This document shows, one piece after another, positions 1 to 6,034 of a stretch of DNA of 11,118 nucleotides. The position numbers and the translations under genes were made by a program. Location of the stretch: the NCBI GenBank assembly GCA_002403175.1, contig DHHG01000181.1, positions 1-11,118 of the forward strand. Reading direction: 5' to 3'. The notes beneath the pieces are model-generated. The model worked only from the letters and a program-made list of their open reading frames with translations, ran no database searches and was not told the DNA's origin. Origin of the DNA: Syntrophaceae bacterium UBA4778 (lineage in GTDB: Bacteria > Desulfobacterota > Syntrophia > Syntrophales > UBA4778). How positions within the stretch are numbered: the first letter of the stretch is position 1; each line of letters opens with the position of its first letter.

Positions 1-647
1 CCGATCAGAGCGAAGAAAAAGAGCATGGAAGCTGTTGCCGGATCGAGGAAACGAAGGGCTGTAAAGGTATCAAAATCGAGAGATCCCGTTTCCTTTCCCA
101 GGAACGCAAAAAGAGCAATCAAAAAGGCGGTTCCGATATGCATCGCAATGAGATAGATGAATCCTGCCTGCCGCGATTCCGGGTGCTCATCATCAAAGCT
201 AACCAGAAAGAAAGAGGCCAGAGACATAATCTCCCACACTATTAAAAAAAGGAGACCATTCCTCGCAATAACCACAAAAATCATGCAGCATGTCAGGAGA
301 TTGAAAAAGAAGGATGCTACTCCCGTCGGATTCCCTTTATGACTGTTAAGGTATGAAACGCCATATACTGCAGAAAGCGCGGAGAGAACAAAAATGGGAA
401 TGAGGAATATCGCCGATAACGGGTCAATCTCAATGATAAATGAGCCATAGGGCATAGACCAGTTGCAACGCAGGCTTGTCGACTGACCGGAGATGATAGA
501 ATTCACAGCAGGAACAATACCCAGAATAGCTCCTAGGACAGAGCCCGTTGCACCAATACTGGAGCTTCGGAGGGGATTTCTTCTGATAGTGCAGGAAACA
601 ATACCGGAGAATAGAATAATTCCAATGCCGATCAATAAAAGAAACAT
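1..647 (-). CDS. NuoL/HyfB-like proton-conducting membrane subunit (C-terminus beyond the left edge)
   Basis: The frame is open from an ATG at 647-645 to the left edge, giving 215 complete codons. It encodes a very hydrophobic protein: an N-terminal helix (residues 2-18), then helices near 35-52, 76-100, 110-128, 131-150, 162-183 and 206 onward. The pattern is that of the antiporter-like subunits shared by complex I (NuoL/M/N), Mrp antiporters and group 4 hydrogenases (HyfB). W138-E139 followed by MSLASFFLVS matches the conserved helix carrying the functional glutamate of these proton channels, here E139. By family knowledge it would translocate protons or sodium ions in the inner membrane as part of a larger redox complex; the partner genes must lie left of the window. 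The ATG directly follows the stop of the PTS-IIA gene with no gap, so the two are probably cotranscribed and coupled. NuoL, HyfB and MrpD cannot be told apart from this fragment. Confidence 0.8.
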   Translation of the reverse strand, partial: MFLLLIGIGIILFSGIVSCTIRRNPLRSSSIGATGSVLGAILGIVPAVNSIISGQSTSLRCNWSMPYGSFIIEIDPLSAIFLIPIFVLSALSAVYGVSYLNSHKGNPTGVASFFFNLLTCCMIFVVIARNGLLFLIVWEIMSLASFFLVSFDDEHPESRQAGFIYLIAMHIGTAFLIALFAFLGKETGSLDFDTFTALRFLDPATASMLFFFALI

Positions 648-1364
648 TTATAACTCGCTGACCGGTTCATCGGTAGATTTTTGGGACGTTCCTGTAACCT
701 CGCGATCAATACGATGTATGTGGTTAAGGAGTTCATCTTCAGAAGCCTTATTCCGAATGGCTTCCCGGAATAAGGGGTCGCGCAGGGCATAGCTGAGTTG
801 CGAAAGCAAATGCAAATGGACACGTACTGTGGGGCTGATAATCGTGAAGAGACAATATACCGGCTTACCGTCGATCGCCCCAAAATCAATTGTATTTTTC
901 AGGAAACACAAAGTAATGGTTGGTCGTGGAGTATGGAGAACGATCGGGTTTCGTACATGAGGAAATGCGATTCCATCACCTATACCTGTAGATGCAAGAG
1001 CCTCCCTAGCTAGAAGAATATTGAAAAGAAAAACACGATCAACCTCATTGGGCAGGGGTATGCGGTCTACAACAGAGTGAAGAACTGAATTTTTGTCCGT
1101 GCCGGGGACTTCATAAAATATTCCCCCCGCATGGAGAGCATCCGAAAGAGTGCCGATGCGCGCAGCTTCATCTTCTGCATCGGGGAACAACTCGGGGGAC
1201 GGCGCTAGTTTTCTCGCAGTTGCCCACTCAAGGAGTTCAGCTCGGTTGAATCGATATTGATTGTTAACGCGATATCCCGGTAAAGAGGCCTGCTTGATCC
1301 ACTGATAAATAACGGCCTCTTGGACTCCGAAGATTTTCGCAACATTTCTTACAGTCAGTTGCAT
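648..1364 (-). CDS. HTH domain fused to PTS EIIA type-2 (PtsN-like) domain protein
   Basis: The product is 238 aa with two domains. Residues 1-52 form an excisionase/MerR-type helix-turn-helix: LTVRNVAKIFGV, then a recognition helix around VIYQWIKQ, then NNQYRFNRAELLEW. Residues about 70-222 are a fructose/mannitol/nitrogen-type EIIA domain. GIAFPHVR carries the phospho-acceptor H136, and a second conserved histidine lies in HLHLLSQL (about 184-186). PtsN proteins usually lack the N-terminal DNA-binding part, so this looks like a phosphorylation-responsive regulator rather than a sugar-transport component; that is inference. It is the first gene after a consensus promoter at 1401-1429. The ATG at 1364 lies about 30 nt inside the predicted transcript, with a modest AGGA upstream. 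Its TAA touches the ATG of the membrane subunit downstream, suggesting a regulatory link to that ion-pumping complex. No EIIB or EIIC gene is visible. Confidence 0.85.
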   Translation of the reverse strand: MQLTVRNVAKIFGVQEAVIYQWIKQASLPGYRVNNQYRFNRAELLEWATARKLAPSPELFPDAEDEAARIGTLSDALHAGGIFYEVPGTDKNSVLHSVVDRIPLPNEVDRVFLFNILLAREALASTGIGDGIAFPHVRNPIVLHTPRPTITLCFLKNTIDFGAIDGKPVYCLFTIISPTVRVHLHLLSQLSYALRDPLFREAIRNKASEDELLNHIHRIDREVTGTSQKSTDEPVSEL

Positions 1365-1400
1365 TGATTGCCGTATCCTGAAAACGATAAACGGCTGTGC

Positions 1401-1429
1401 TTTATAGACCTGTTGTTTGGATATGTCAA
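1401..1429 (-). promoter_or_regulatory. Sigma70-type promoter of the HTH/PTS-IIA operon
   Basis: On the minus strand, TTGACA (1429-1424) is followed by a 17-bp spacer and TATAAA (1406-1401). This is a full -35 match and a 5/6 -10 match at optimal spacing. Transcription would start near 1394, leaving a leader of about 30 nt before the ATG at 1364. Confidence 0.8.
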
Positions 1430-1650
1430 GGAACTTCCCAATTTTTTTTTACGAGACGGATGATATATTATTCAATCCCATATGGAATAAGGATTCGCAT
1501 AATAAAAAAAATGCCTCGAATAAACAAGATCACCCCACATTCAATGAAACTGGCATGATCTGAAATATTATCACTGATAGTAGGAGAGCACTATTACATC
1601 AACGCCAAAGCTCCAAGAAAGAAGCCGGGGAATATTTCCTGAGGGTCAAA
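1430..1650. other. Intergenic stretch, no gene seen
   Basis: Together with the adjacent promoter this AT-rich gap separates the OmpA gene from the HTH/PTS-IIA gene. It holds a run of nine T (1442-1450) and a run of eight A (1504-1511). No convincing stem precedes the A-run on the minus strand, so I could not place a terminator for the OmpA gene. No reading frame with a ribosome-binding site was seen. Confidence 0.5.
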
Positions 1651-2499
1651 TTATTTAGCTTCTTGCGTCAAGCTGACCAGATCGACCCGTCGATTCTTTG
1701 CTCTTCCTTCCTCTGTTTCGTTGGAAGCGACGGGGGCGAACAGTCCGCATCCAAAAGCTTTCAAACGTGAAGGATCTATGCCATGACTGCCGATAAGCGC
1801 CTGGATGACAGATTCGGCACGCTCTTTGGAAAGTTTTATGTTGCTATCAATGCTGCCTACATTGTCCGTGTGACCTACTACGCCGAGAATAAGATTGGGT
1901 TCAGCCTTCAGAAGGCCGGCGATTTCTTGGATAGCCTGTGCGGACTCAGGTTTGATCGTAGATTGTCCGGTGTCGAAATGAATGCCGTATACGGCTGCAT
2001 GGCCGTTCTCTCTGATGTCATTACCTAAGGCCGCTGCATTTGCCACAACGTACTGCTCCATCCTTTTCTTTTCTATGATTCGAAGCCAGACTTTGCCGTT
2101 TCCCTTTTCGATCTGAGCCCAAGATTCCTGACCGTTTTTGACGATCTTGCCATTTACCCACCAGTTGGGATTTCTCTGCAATATTGTACCGCCGATTTTG
2201 CGGATGGCGTTTTCGTAATTCCGAATCACAGCTACCGGAGAGGGTTCATCTTTCCGATTGACGATGGAATATGTGATAAAAGTGAACTTCCCTTCAACGG
2301 GTATTTTCGGTCCCTTCGTTGACCAGAAATCGTAACTTCCAAACTCCTGTGTTCTGCAATCTTCAATTCGGTAACCAGGCATTCGGGTGGGAAATAAAGG
2401 GTGATCCTCGCATCCGGACTTATCCGTTTGCTGCGCGACGAGACTTGCTGTCGGTAATAGAAATATTGCGGCAATCAGGACAATCAGTAGCTTTTTCAT
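1651..2499 (-). CDS. OmpA-family protein with peptidoglycan-binding C-terminal domain
   Basis: The product is 282 aa from the ATG at 2499. An upstream in-frame ATG at 2547 would add 16 residues, but GGAGG lies 9 nt before 2499, and only this start places the signal peptide at the N-terminus: MKKLLIVLIAAIFLLPTASL, with likely cleavage after LVA (residue 22). Residues about 30-150 form an N-terminal domain with CEDHPLFPTRMPGY and a later NWWVNG, seen in some OmpA-family proteins; its role is unclear to me. Residues about 165-280 are the OmpA C-terminal domain: YGIHFDTGQSTIKPES, then GHTDNVGS (D212) and NRRVDLV (R270/R271), the residues that grip diaminopimelate in peptidoglycan. The protein is therefore expected in the periplasm or outer membrane, tethering the envelope to the cell wall. 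No lipobox is visible. It looks monocistronic. Confidence 0.9.
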   Translation of the reverse strand: MKKLLIVLIAAIFLLPTASLVAQQTDKSGCEDHPLFPTRMPGYRIEDCRTQEFGSYDFWSTKGPKIPVEGKFTFITYSIVNRKDEPSPVAVIRNYENAIRKIGGTILQRNPNWWVNGKIVKNGQESWAQIEKGNGKVWLRIIEKKRMEQYVVANAAALGNDIRENGHAAVYGIHFDTGQSTIKPESAQAIQEIAGLLKAEPNLILGVVGHTDNVGSIDSNIKLSKERAESVIQALIGSHGIDPSRLKAFGCGLFAPVASNETEEGRAKNRRVDLVSLTQEAK

Positions 2500-2508
2500 A
2501 TTCGGTTC

Positions 2509-2514
2509 GCCTCC
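2509..2514 (-). promoter_or_regulatory. Ribosome-binding site fixing the OmpA-family start
   Basis: GGAGGC on the minus strand lies 9 nt before the ATG at 2499. It favours that start over the upstream in-frame ATG at 2547, which falls inside the candidate promoter. Confidence 0.8.
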
Positions 2515-2537
2515 GGTAAAAAGTTTCTCAGTAGCGT

Positions 2538-2566
2538 AACATATCAAATGTAAATCAAAGGATCAA
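2538..2566 (-). promoter_or_regulatory. Candidate promoter of the OmpA-family gene
   Basis: On the minus strand, TTGATC (2566-2561), a 17-bp spacer and TATGTT (2543-2538) each match the sigma70 consensus at 4 of 6 positions. The position implies a short leader before the ATG at 2499. Confidence 0.45.
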
Positions 2567-2594
2567 TATTGAGGAAGGATGGGCAGAAAAACAG

Positions 2595-2608
2595 ATTCGG
2601 ATCCGAAT
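2595..2608. repeat. 14-bp perfect palindrome (possible operator)
   Basis: ATTCGGATCCGAAT is a perfect palindrome about 30 bp upstream of the candidate OmpA promoter and about 55 bp downstream of the restored DedA stop. It could bind a dimeric regulator. There is no loop and no U-tract, so it is not a terminator. Confidence 0.4.
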
Positions 2609-2663
2609 AATACATGAAGAAATAAACTGGCTTTCATGGCGTGATTCCGTCAGGAATTTCCTA

Positions 2664-3228
2664 TCAAACGGCCTTTCTTCGCGTTCGGAACCAATGTGCA
2701 ATCCAGAGAATGATTCCCGCGAATACGATTCCTATAAACAGGAGCGATTCATAGTGTCTTATATTGCCGACAAAGACTTCCAGGACATGACCAAACAGAT
2801 ATCCGGAATATCCCAATCGAAAGTGTCCAGATGAAAGCCCCAATGATATTCAGGATAAGAAAGCGAATGGAGGAAATTCCGAGTGCTCCTAAAAGAAAGG
2901 GAGTTATGATGCGCATTCCATAAAGAAAGCGGAATCCAAGAATAACCGATAATTGATGTCTATCCAGCAAAGCAAAGATACGTCTGGACTTGTCATTTCC
3001 ATGCGGCAGTGCATTCAGAACTCTCAGACCTTTGATACGACCGATATGGAAGTATAATTGGTCACCCAATACTGCCCCCAGAAATCCAAAAGCCAGTACA
3101 AATGGCAGTTTAAGATAACCTTGGTGAGCAGCAAATCCTGCCAAAACGATAACGGTTTCTCCTTCGAAGAAGGAACCGATGACCACAGCTGCATAACCAT
3201 ACGTTAATATATATGTTTCCATGGTCAT
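2664..3228 (-). pseudogene. DedA-family membrane protein, single-base frameshift near the C-terminus
   Basis: The uninterrupted frame (ATG at 3228, stop at 2749-2751) has typical DedA/SNARE-associated features: YGYAAVVIGSFFEGETVIVLAG, then GDQLYFHIGR and RFLYGMRIITPFLLGALG. DedA proteins are inner-membrane proteins linked to lipid flipping and membrane homeostasis. After IWTLSIG the frame degenerates and stops. Shifting by one base at about 2808-2814 (one extra A after GGG, minus strand) restores YSGYLFGHVLEVFVGN, a further membrane helix (SLLFIGIVFAGIILWIAHW) and a basic tail ending at TGA 2666-2664. The restored product is about 187 aa, close to the family's usual length. This is either a real recent mutation or a sequence error. 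No strong ribosome-binding site marks the start; a TTG at 3243 and an ATG at 3222 are alternatives. The gene follows the small pore-like gene after a 96-bp gap. Confidence 0.8.
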
Positions 3229-3285
3229 TGGCTGCTGATCCAAATGGAAAAAGATTCCAAGGTATTCCTTTTAATCGACATCGAA

Positions 3286-3314
3286 ATTAAAGAAGCTGAC
3301 ACAAAAACAAGCAA
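3286..3314 (-). promoter_or_regulatory. Weak candidate promoter upstream of the DedA gene
   Basis: On the minus strand, TTGCTT (3314-3309), 17 bp and TTTAAT (3291-3286) give a good -10 but a poor -35. If it works, DedA need not depend on transcription from the radical SAM genes. Confidence 0.25.
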
Positions 3315-3339
3315 AACTTGGGGAGGATATTATCTGATC

Positions 3340-3699
3340 CTATTCATCTGAGTTTGAATCCTCGATGGTTAAATGGAACTTATGCAGAAACCGGTGGTAT
3401 GCGGGCGTGAAAAGAACGGCAACAAAAGTCAAAAAGGAAATTCCGCTGAACAGCGCATACAAAGCCGAAAATATTTTACCTGAATTGCTGTTTAAATGAT
3501 CGACCGGTCCCATGCCGGTCAGAATCATGGAAGCATTGAGAAAAGAATCGATCCAAGGAAGTTGACCAAGAAAATGATAACCTGCTGTTCCAATACCGAT
3601 TGAAAATAATAAAATGGTAATCGAGAAGAGGGTGTACTTGATCTGACGACGAAGAAATTGCCCTCGGCTGAGTAACGGCTTTTTGTGATGCTCGAGCAT
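3340..3699 (-). CDS. Small two-helix membrane protein with a pore-like loop, function unknown
   Basis: The product is 119 aa from the ATG at 3699. A basic N-terminus (MLEHHKKPLLSRGQFLRRQ) precedes helix 1 (about 22-44). A short amphipathic loop with LPWIDSFLNASMILTGMGPV (48-66) follows, then helix 2 (about 76-99) and a His-rich basic/acidic tail. A helix-loop-helix layout with a Gly-rich loop resembles the pore module of small ion channels, but no TVGYG-type selectivity filter is present, so channel activity is only a guess. The reading frame extends upstream to 3900 inside the radical SAM gene, and an ATG at 3732 would begin 5 nt after that gene's stop. I prefer 3699 because the membrane protein proper starts there, preceded by GGTGGAG, although that spacing is tight. 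Position implies coupling to the radical SAM gene. Confidence 0.65.
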   Translation of the reverse strand: MLEHHKKPLLSRGQFLRRQIKYTLFSITILLFSIGIGTAGYHFLGQLPWIDSFLNASMILTGMGPVDHLNSNSGKIFSALYALFSGISFLTFVAVLFTPAYHRFLHKFHLTIEDSNSDE

Positions 3700-3737
3700 G
3701 TCTCCACCGGAATTCAGAGGTACACATTCCATATTTA

Positions 3738-4820
3738 TCAGGAATGTTGAAGCCAGCATTGAGGATCGTCTGCAAAGAGATCCGGGGAGCCTCGATATTT
3801 TGAATAGGCGTACGCAACAGCCCGGCAACCCCGGCATGATGGCCAGAGAGAGCACTGTCCGCATTTCCCATGATAGCTTTCTCTTTGTCTGAGCCTCCAC
3901 AACAGCAAGGAATTGGACCAGATCTGACGTAACGAGGTTTTATGAAGATTCCCTATCGTAAGGCCGATGCGGCGACAGGGCATGACCGATCCATTACTGA
4001 TAATGGTGATTCCCGAAAAACCGGCGCTGCAGCCGGAGAGGGTAAGCCGGCTTCGCGATGGAGGTTTTATCCCGGAAAAGACACAGTAGAGGGGATCTCC
4101 TGAACCGATTGTGAATGAAGGACTTGCCAGCGCATATGCCCGCTGGTAGGCATTTCTGATCTGAGTCGATGTGAGCATGTTTCCCAGTAAGGTTTTGCCG
4201 CGACCGCACGGCACAAGGCGAGATAATCCCATCCCGGAAAAACCGATACCTTTTGCTATTTCGATAGTTGATTCAATGCTTGCGATATTGATATCCGAAA
4301 GCGTCATGTTCGCGCTCACTTTATTTCCTGCTTCGATGAGCAAGCGAGCGCCCTTTACAGCGGCAGCAAAGCTGCCGGATCCTCTGATCTCATCGTGAAT
4401 CTCAGGAGGGCCTTCAAGGCTGACCTGGATATCCTTACAATAGCGGGAAGCTTTCGCAGCATCTTTCTTTGCTACAAGACAGCCATTCGTTAGAAGGGCC
4501 AACTGGAAGCCACGTTGCCGAGCATGAGATATGACGTCCCATAGTCCCTGGTAGACGAACGGCTCGCCTCCTGTGAAATGGATCGATGGGGAAATGATGA
4601 TGTCATACTCCCTTTCCCAGGCTGTAAACATCTCTCTCGCCCCATCGATCTCTCTTTTCAGTTCCGAATTCGACATCTCGGAAGGTTTTCTTTGGCTTTG
4701 GTAACAATGAAGACAGCGAAGATTACACCTTTCCGTGAGATGCCATTGAATAAAAAAATCAAATTTTTTGATTGCCTGACCGGCAATTAGCTCGTTTTTC
4801 ATTTTTTTCAACTGTAGCAT
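3738..4820 (-). CDS. Radical SAM/SPASM enzyme, probable peptide maturase
   Basis: The product is 360 aa. The radical SAM cluster motif CNLRCLHC (C32, C36, C39) follows WHLTERCN, and TGGEP (84-88) is the SAM-binding GGE motif. VSLEGPPEIHDEIRG is typical of the barrel. The C-terminus is a SPASM/twitch domain: C264, C282 (SNGSVMPC), then CGQCSLWPSCRGC (C320, C323, C329, C332) and a last C355 (DDPQC), enough to ligate two auxiliary 4Fe-4S clusters. SPASM enzymes of this type modify ribosomally made peptides or proteins, for example by thioether or C-C crosslinks. A 35-codon ORF sits immediately upstream, its 3' end overlapping this start by 13 nt. Neither ATG 4820 nor ATG 4802 has a good ribosome-binding site, so translation probably depends on the peptide ORF. 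The exact reaction cannot be read from sequence; a protein-maturing (sulfatase-type) role is less likely since no sulfatase is present. Confidence 0.85.
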   Translation of the reverse strand: MLQLKKMKNELIAGQAIKKFDFFIQWHLTERCNLRCLHCYQSQRKPSEMSNSELKREIDGAREMFTAWEREYDIIISPSIHFTGGEPFVYQGLWDVISHARQRGFQLALLTNGCLVAKKDAAKASRYCKDIQVSLEGPPEIHDEIRGSGSFAAAVKGARLLIEAGNKVSANMTLSDINIASIESTIEIAKGIGFSGMGLSRLVPCGRGKTLLGNMLTSTQIRNAYQRAYALASPSFTIGSGDPLYCVFSGIKPPSRSRLTLSGCSAGFSGITIISNGSVMPCRRIGLTIGNLHKTSLRQIWSNSLLLWRLRQRESYHGKCGQCSLWPSCRGCRAVAYAYSKYRGSPDLFADDPQCWLQHS

Positions 4821-4915
4821 TGATAACCGGAATCGGCGGACTTCAACAATAGCCAGAATTTCTTTTCCTGCTCCTTAAATTTCTTCTTAAGTTCTTTTTT
4901 AAGGGGAGCTTTCAT
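4808..4915 (-). CDS. 35-aa lysine-rich peptide, candidate substrate of the radical SAM enzyme
   Basis: A short ORF runs from ATG 4915 to TGA 4810-4808. Its ribosome-binding site AGGAGGTG is among the best in the window, 7 nt before the ATG. The peptide has a basic, helix-prone first half (MKAPLKKELKKKFKEQEKKF), then WLLLKSADSG and a C-terminus YQCYS with one Cys and two Tyr. A charged leader followed by a short residue-rich tail is what radical SAM RiPP precursors look like; Cys33, Tyr31, Tyr34, Trp21 and the Asp/Ser residues are possible modification sites. It ends inside the start region of the radical SAM gene, so the two are cotranscribed. No Gly-Gly leader cleavage motif or named family was recognised. 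The alternative is a pure leader peptide that couples translation of the enzyme. Confidence 0.65.
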   Translation of the reverse strand: MKAPLKKELKKKFKEQEKKFWLLLKSADSGYQCYS

Positions 4916-4920
4916 ATCTT

Positions 4921-4928
4921 CACCTCCT
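4921..4928 (-). promoter_or_regulatory. Strong Shine-Dalgarno sequence of the peptide ORF
   Basis: AGGAGGTG on the minus strand, part of GAGAGGAGGTGAAG, is complementary to the 16S rRNA 3' end over at least eight bases. It sits at ideal distance from ATG 4915 and is the main evidence that this small ORF is translated. Confidence 0.8.
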
Positions 4929-4930
4929 CT

Positions 4931-4998
4931 CTGTTTTATTCTGTCGGGAATCAGGGAATATAGGTTACTTTCACGATCGTAACATAAGAATAAAACAG
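4931..4998. repeat. 12-bp perfect inverted repeat around the candidate promoter of the peptide gene
   Basis: CTGTTTTATTCT (4931-4942) and its exact reverse complement AGAATAAAACAG (4987-4998) are 44 bp apart. Between them lies a minus-strand TATATT (4962-4957) that could be a -10, with only a poor -35 (ATGTTA, 4985-4980), and a smaller inverted repeat GTTAC/GTAAC. The arms would sit just upstream of the -35 and in the leader, a plausible two-site operator; in RNA from further upstream they could pair next to the ribosome-binding site. Confidence 0.5.
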
Positions 4999-5024
4999 GT
5001 AGACGCAGGAATAAATCAGGTAAA
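4988..5024. repeat. 16-bp direct repeat with a 21-bp period upstream of the peptide gene
   Basis: GAATAAAACAGGTAGA (4988-5003) and GAATAAATCAGGTAAA (5009-5024) match at 14 of 16 positions. Their starts are 21 bp apart, two turns of the helix, so bound proteins would share one face of the DNA. The first copy contains one arm of the 12-bp inverted repeat. Position just upstream of the candidate promoter suggests regulator binding sites. Confidence 0.5.
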
Positions 5025-5078
5025 ACCCTAGTGACAGAATCGAAAAGTACGGGGGAATAGAAAGTAAAAATTCAAAGC

Positions 5079-5543
5079 TTATTTGGATAAAGCCGGCAAT
5101 AACTGTACCAGACCACCTATCATAAACTCAACGGAGATCGCGGCTAAAAGTAATCCCATGAGTCGTGTTACAATATTGATGGCGGTTTTGCTCATTATCT
5201 GGGAAATAGGATCGGCAATGCTCAAGGCAACCCAGGCCAAAAAGGCTACGATTAAACAGCTCGTTAGGATCAGAGAAATGTGCGCGGGATGATAAGATTC
5301 CTGAGCAAAGATGATCACTGTGGATATCGCACCGGGCCCCGCAAGGAGTGGGGTCGCAATCGGCACCACGGCTATGCTTTCCTTGTCTTCGGCTTCCTGG
5401 GCCTCTTCGGAAGTTTGTCGGACCTGATGGTATTTACCATGCATCATAGCAATAGCAATCAACATCAGGAGAATGCCGCCGCCAATTTTGAAAGATCCAA
5501 TACTGATTCCGAAAAAAGAAAGGATATATTTGCCGAATAAAAA
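5079..5543 (-). pseudogene. MarC-family membrane protein, 5'-truncated
   Basis: The frame ends at TAA 5081-5079. Recognisable MarC sequence runs from FLFGKYILSFFGISIGSFKI (just inside 5543) through GGGILLMLIAIAMM, a hydrophilic loop, VVPIATPLLAGPGAISTVII (the MarC PLLAGPG motif) and two more helices. MarC proteins are about 200 aa multi-helix inner-membrane proteins of unclear function. The first roughly 45-50 residues, including the usual helix with an LDPxGNIP-type motif, are absent. Upstream of 5543 the frame gives unrelated residues and reaches a stop at about 5576-5574, and no other frame upstream holds the missing part. The only ATG is internal (5465), giving 128 aa. A deletion or rearrangement near 5543 is likely, so the product is probably non-functional. 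Confidence 0.75.
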
Positions 5544-6034
5544 TTTAGTGTGATCATAAAAATATCGATCAAATCAGTAAAGGTTGGAGAAATTTATAAA
5601 AAAATCATTGATGAAAATGCAATAACCCAATTTCCAGTCAAATATATTAGTATAGTGCCTAGTGGTTTACAATTATGTTTTTTCAGAAAAATAGTTTGAG
5701 AATAAATATTTTGAGTTTCTTTGGTTGTTTGGTTACCGATGTTTGATCATTGGAGTTGAGACTGGTTATGATATCTTACTGCTTCCAATTTAAGAAGAAT
5801 TCCTTATTGTCTTAATAGGTGTATTCGCTAATATTTAAGGTGCTTCACGTTATCCTGTTTTTTTGCTCTCGGAAGTATCAGCCCCGGATTTCAACTATTG
5901 TTTAGTCCTGCCGAGTGCGCGTATCTATCAGAGCCGGTTGTCGTGCCGGTTCATCGGCATTATCGGCAAAGTAAAGGCATTCCTTCCGAAGGAATGCACG
6001 AAAATGAGAATAAATAAGGAGGATATCTTGGATC
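5544..6034. other. AT-rich stretch without a recognisable gene
   Basis: Between the break in the MarC gene and the SYLF gene the sequence is visibly AT-rich up to about 5870 and richer in G and C afterwards. A 49-codon plus-strand frame from GTG 5550 to TGA 5697-5699 has no ribosome-binding site. A second one (5863-6057) starts at TTG and overlaps the SYLF start; neither is supported. The 3' part holds paired GCCGGTT (5933-5939 and 5945-5951) and ATCGGCA repeats and a hairpin. A weak promoter-like pair, TTGATC (5743-5748), 18 bp, TATGAT (5767-5772), points toward the SYLF gene. Confidence 0.5.
5977..5997 (+). promoter_or_regulatory. Hairpin in the leader of the SYLF gene
   Basis: GCATTCCTT and AAGGAATGC form a perfect 9-bp stem around a CCG loop, ending 37 nt before ATG 6035 and about 20 nt before its ribosome-binding site. 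There is no following U-tract, so it is more likely an operator or an RNA stability element than a terminator. Confidence 0.5.

Noticed and set aside
1500..1600. Terminator of the OmpA-family gene at the run of eight T on the minus strand
   Set aside because: No stable stem directly precedes the run; only weak 5-bp pairings were found nearby.
3700..3900. N-terminal extension of the 119-aa membrane protein up to 3900
   Set aside because: The extra residues lie inside the radical SAM coding sequence in another frame, have no membrane-protein character and no ribosome-binding site.
4800..4812. TGA of the peptide ORF as a selenocysteine codon, extending the peptide to CYSUKK
   Set aside because: The read-through adds only Lys-Lys before another TGA, and I saw no stem-loop of SECIS type immediately downstream. 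Ordinary termination with coupling to the radical SAM start explains it.
5550..5699. 49-codon plus-strand frame with a GTG start
   Set aside because: No ribosome-binding site, no recognisable motif, AT-rich composition that makes biased codons expected by chance.
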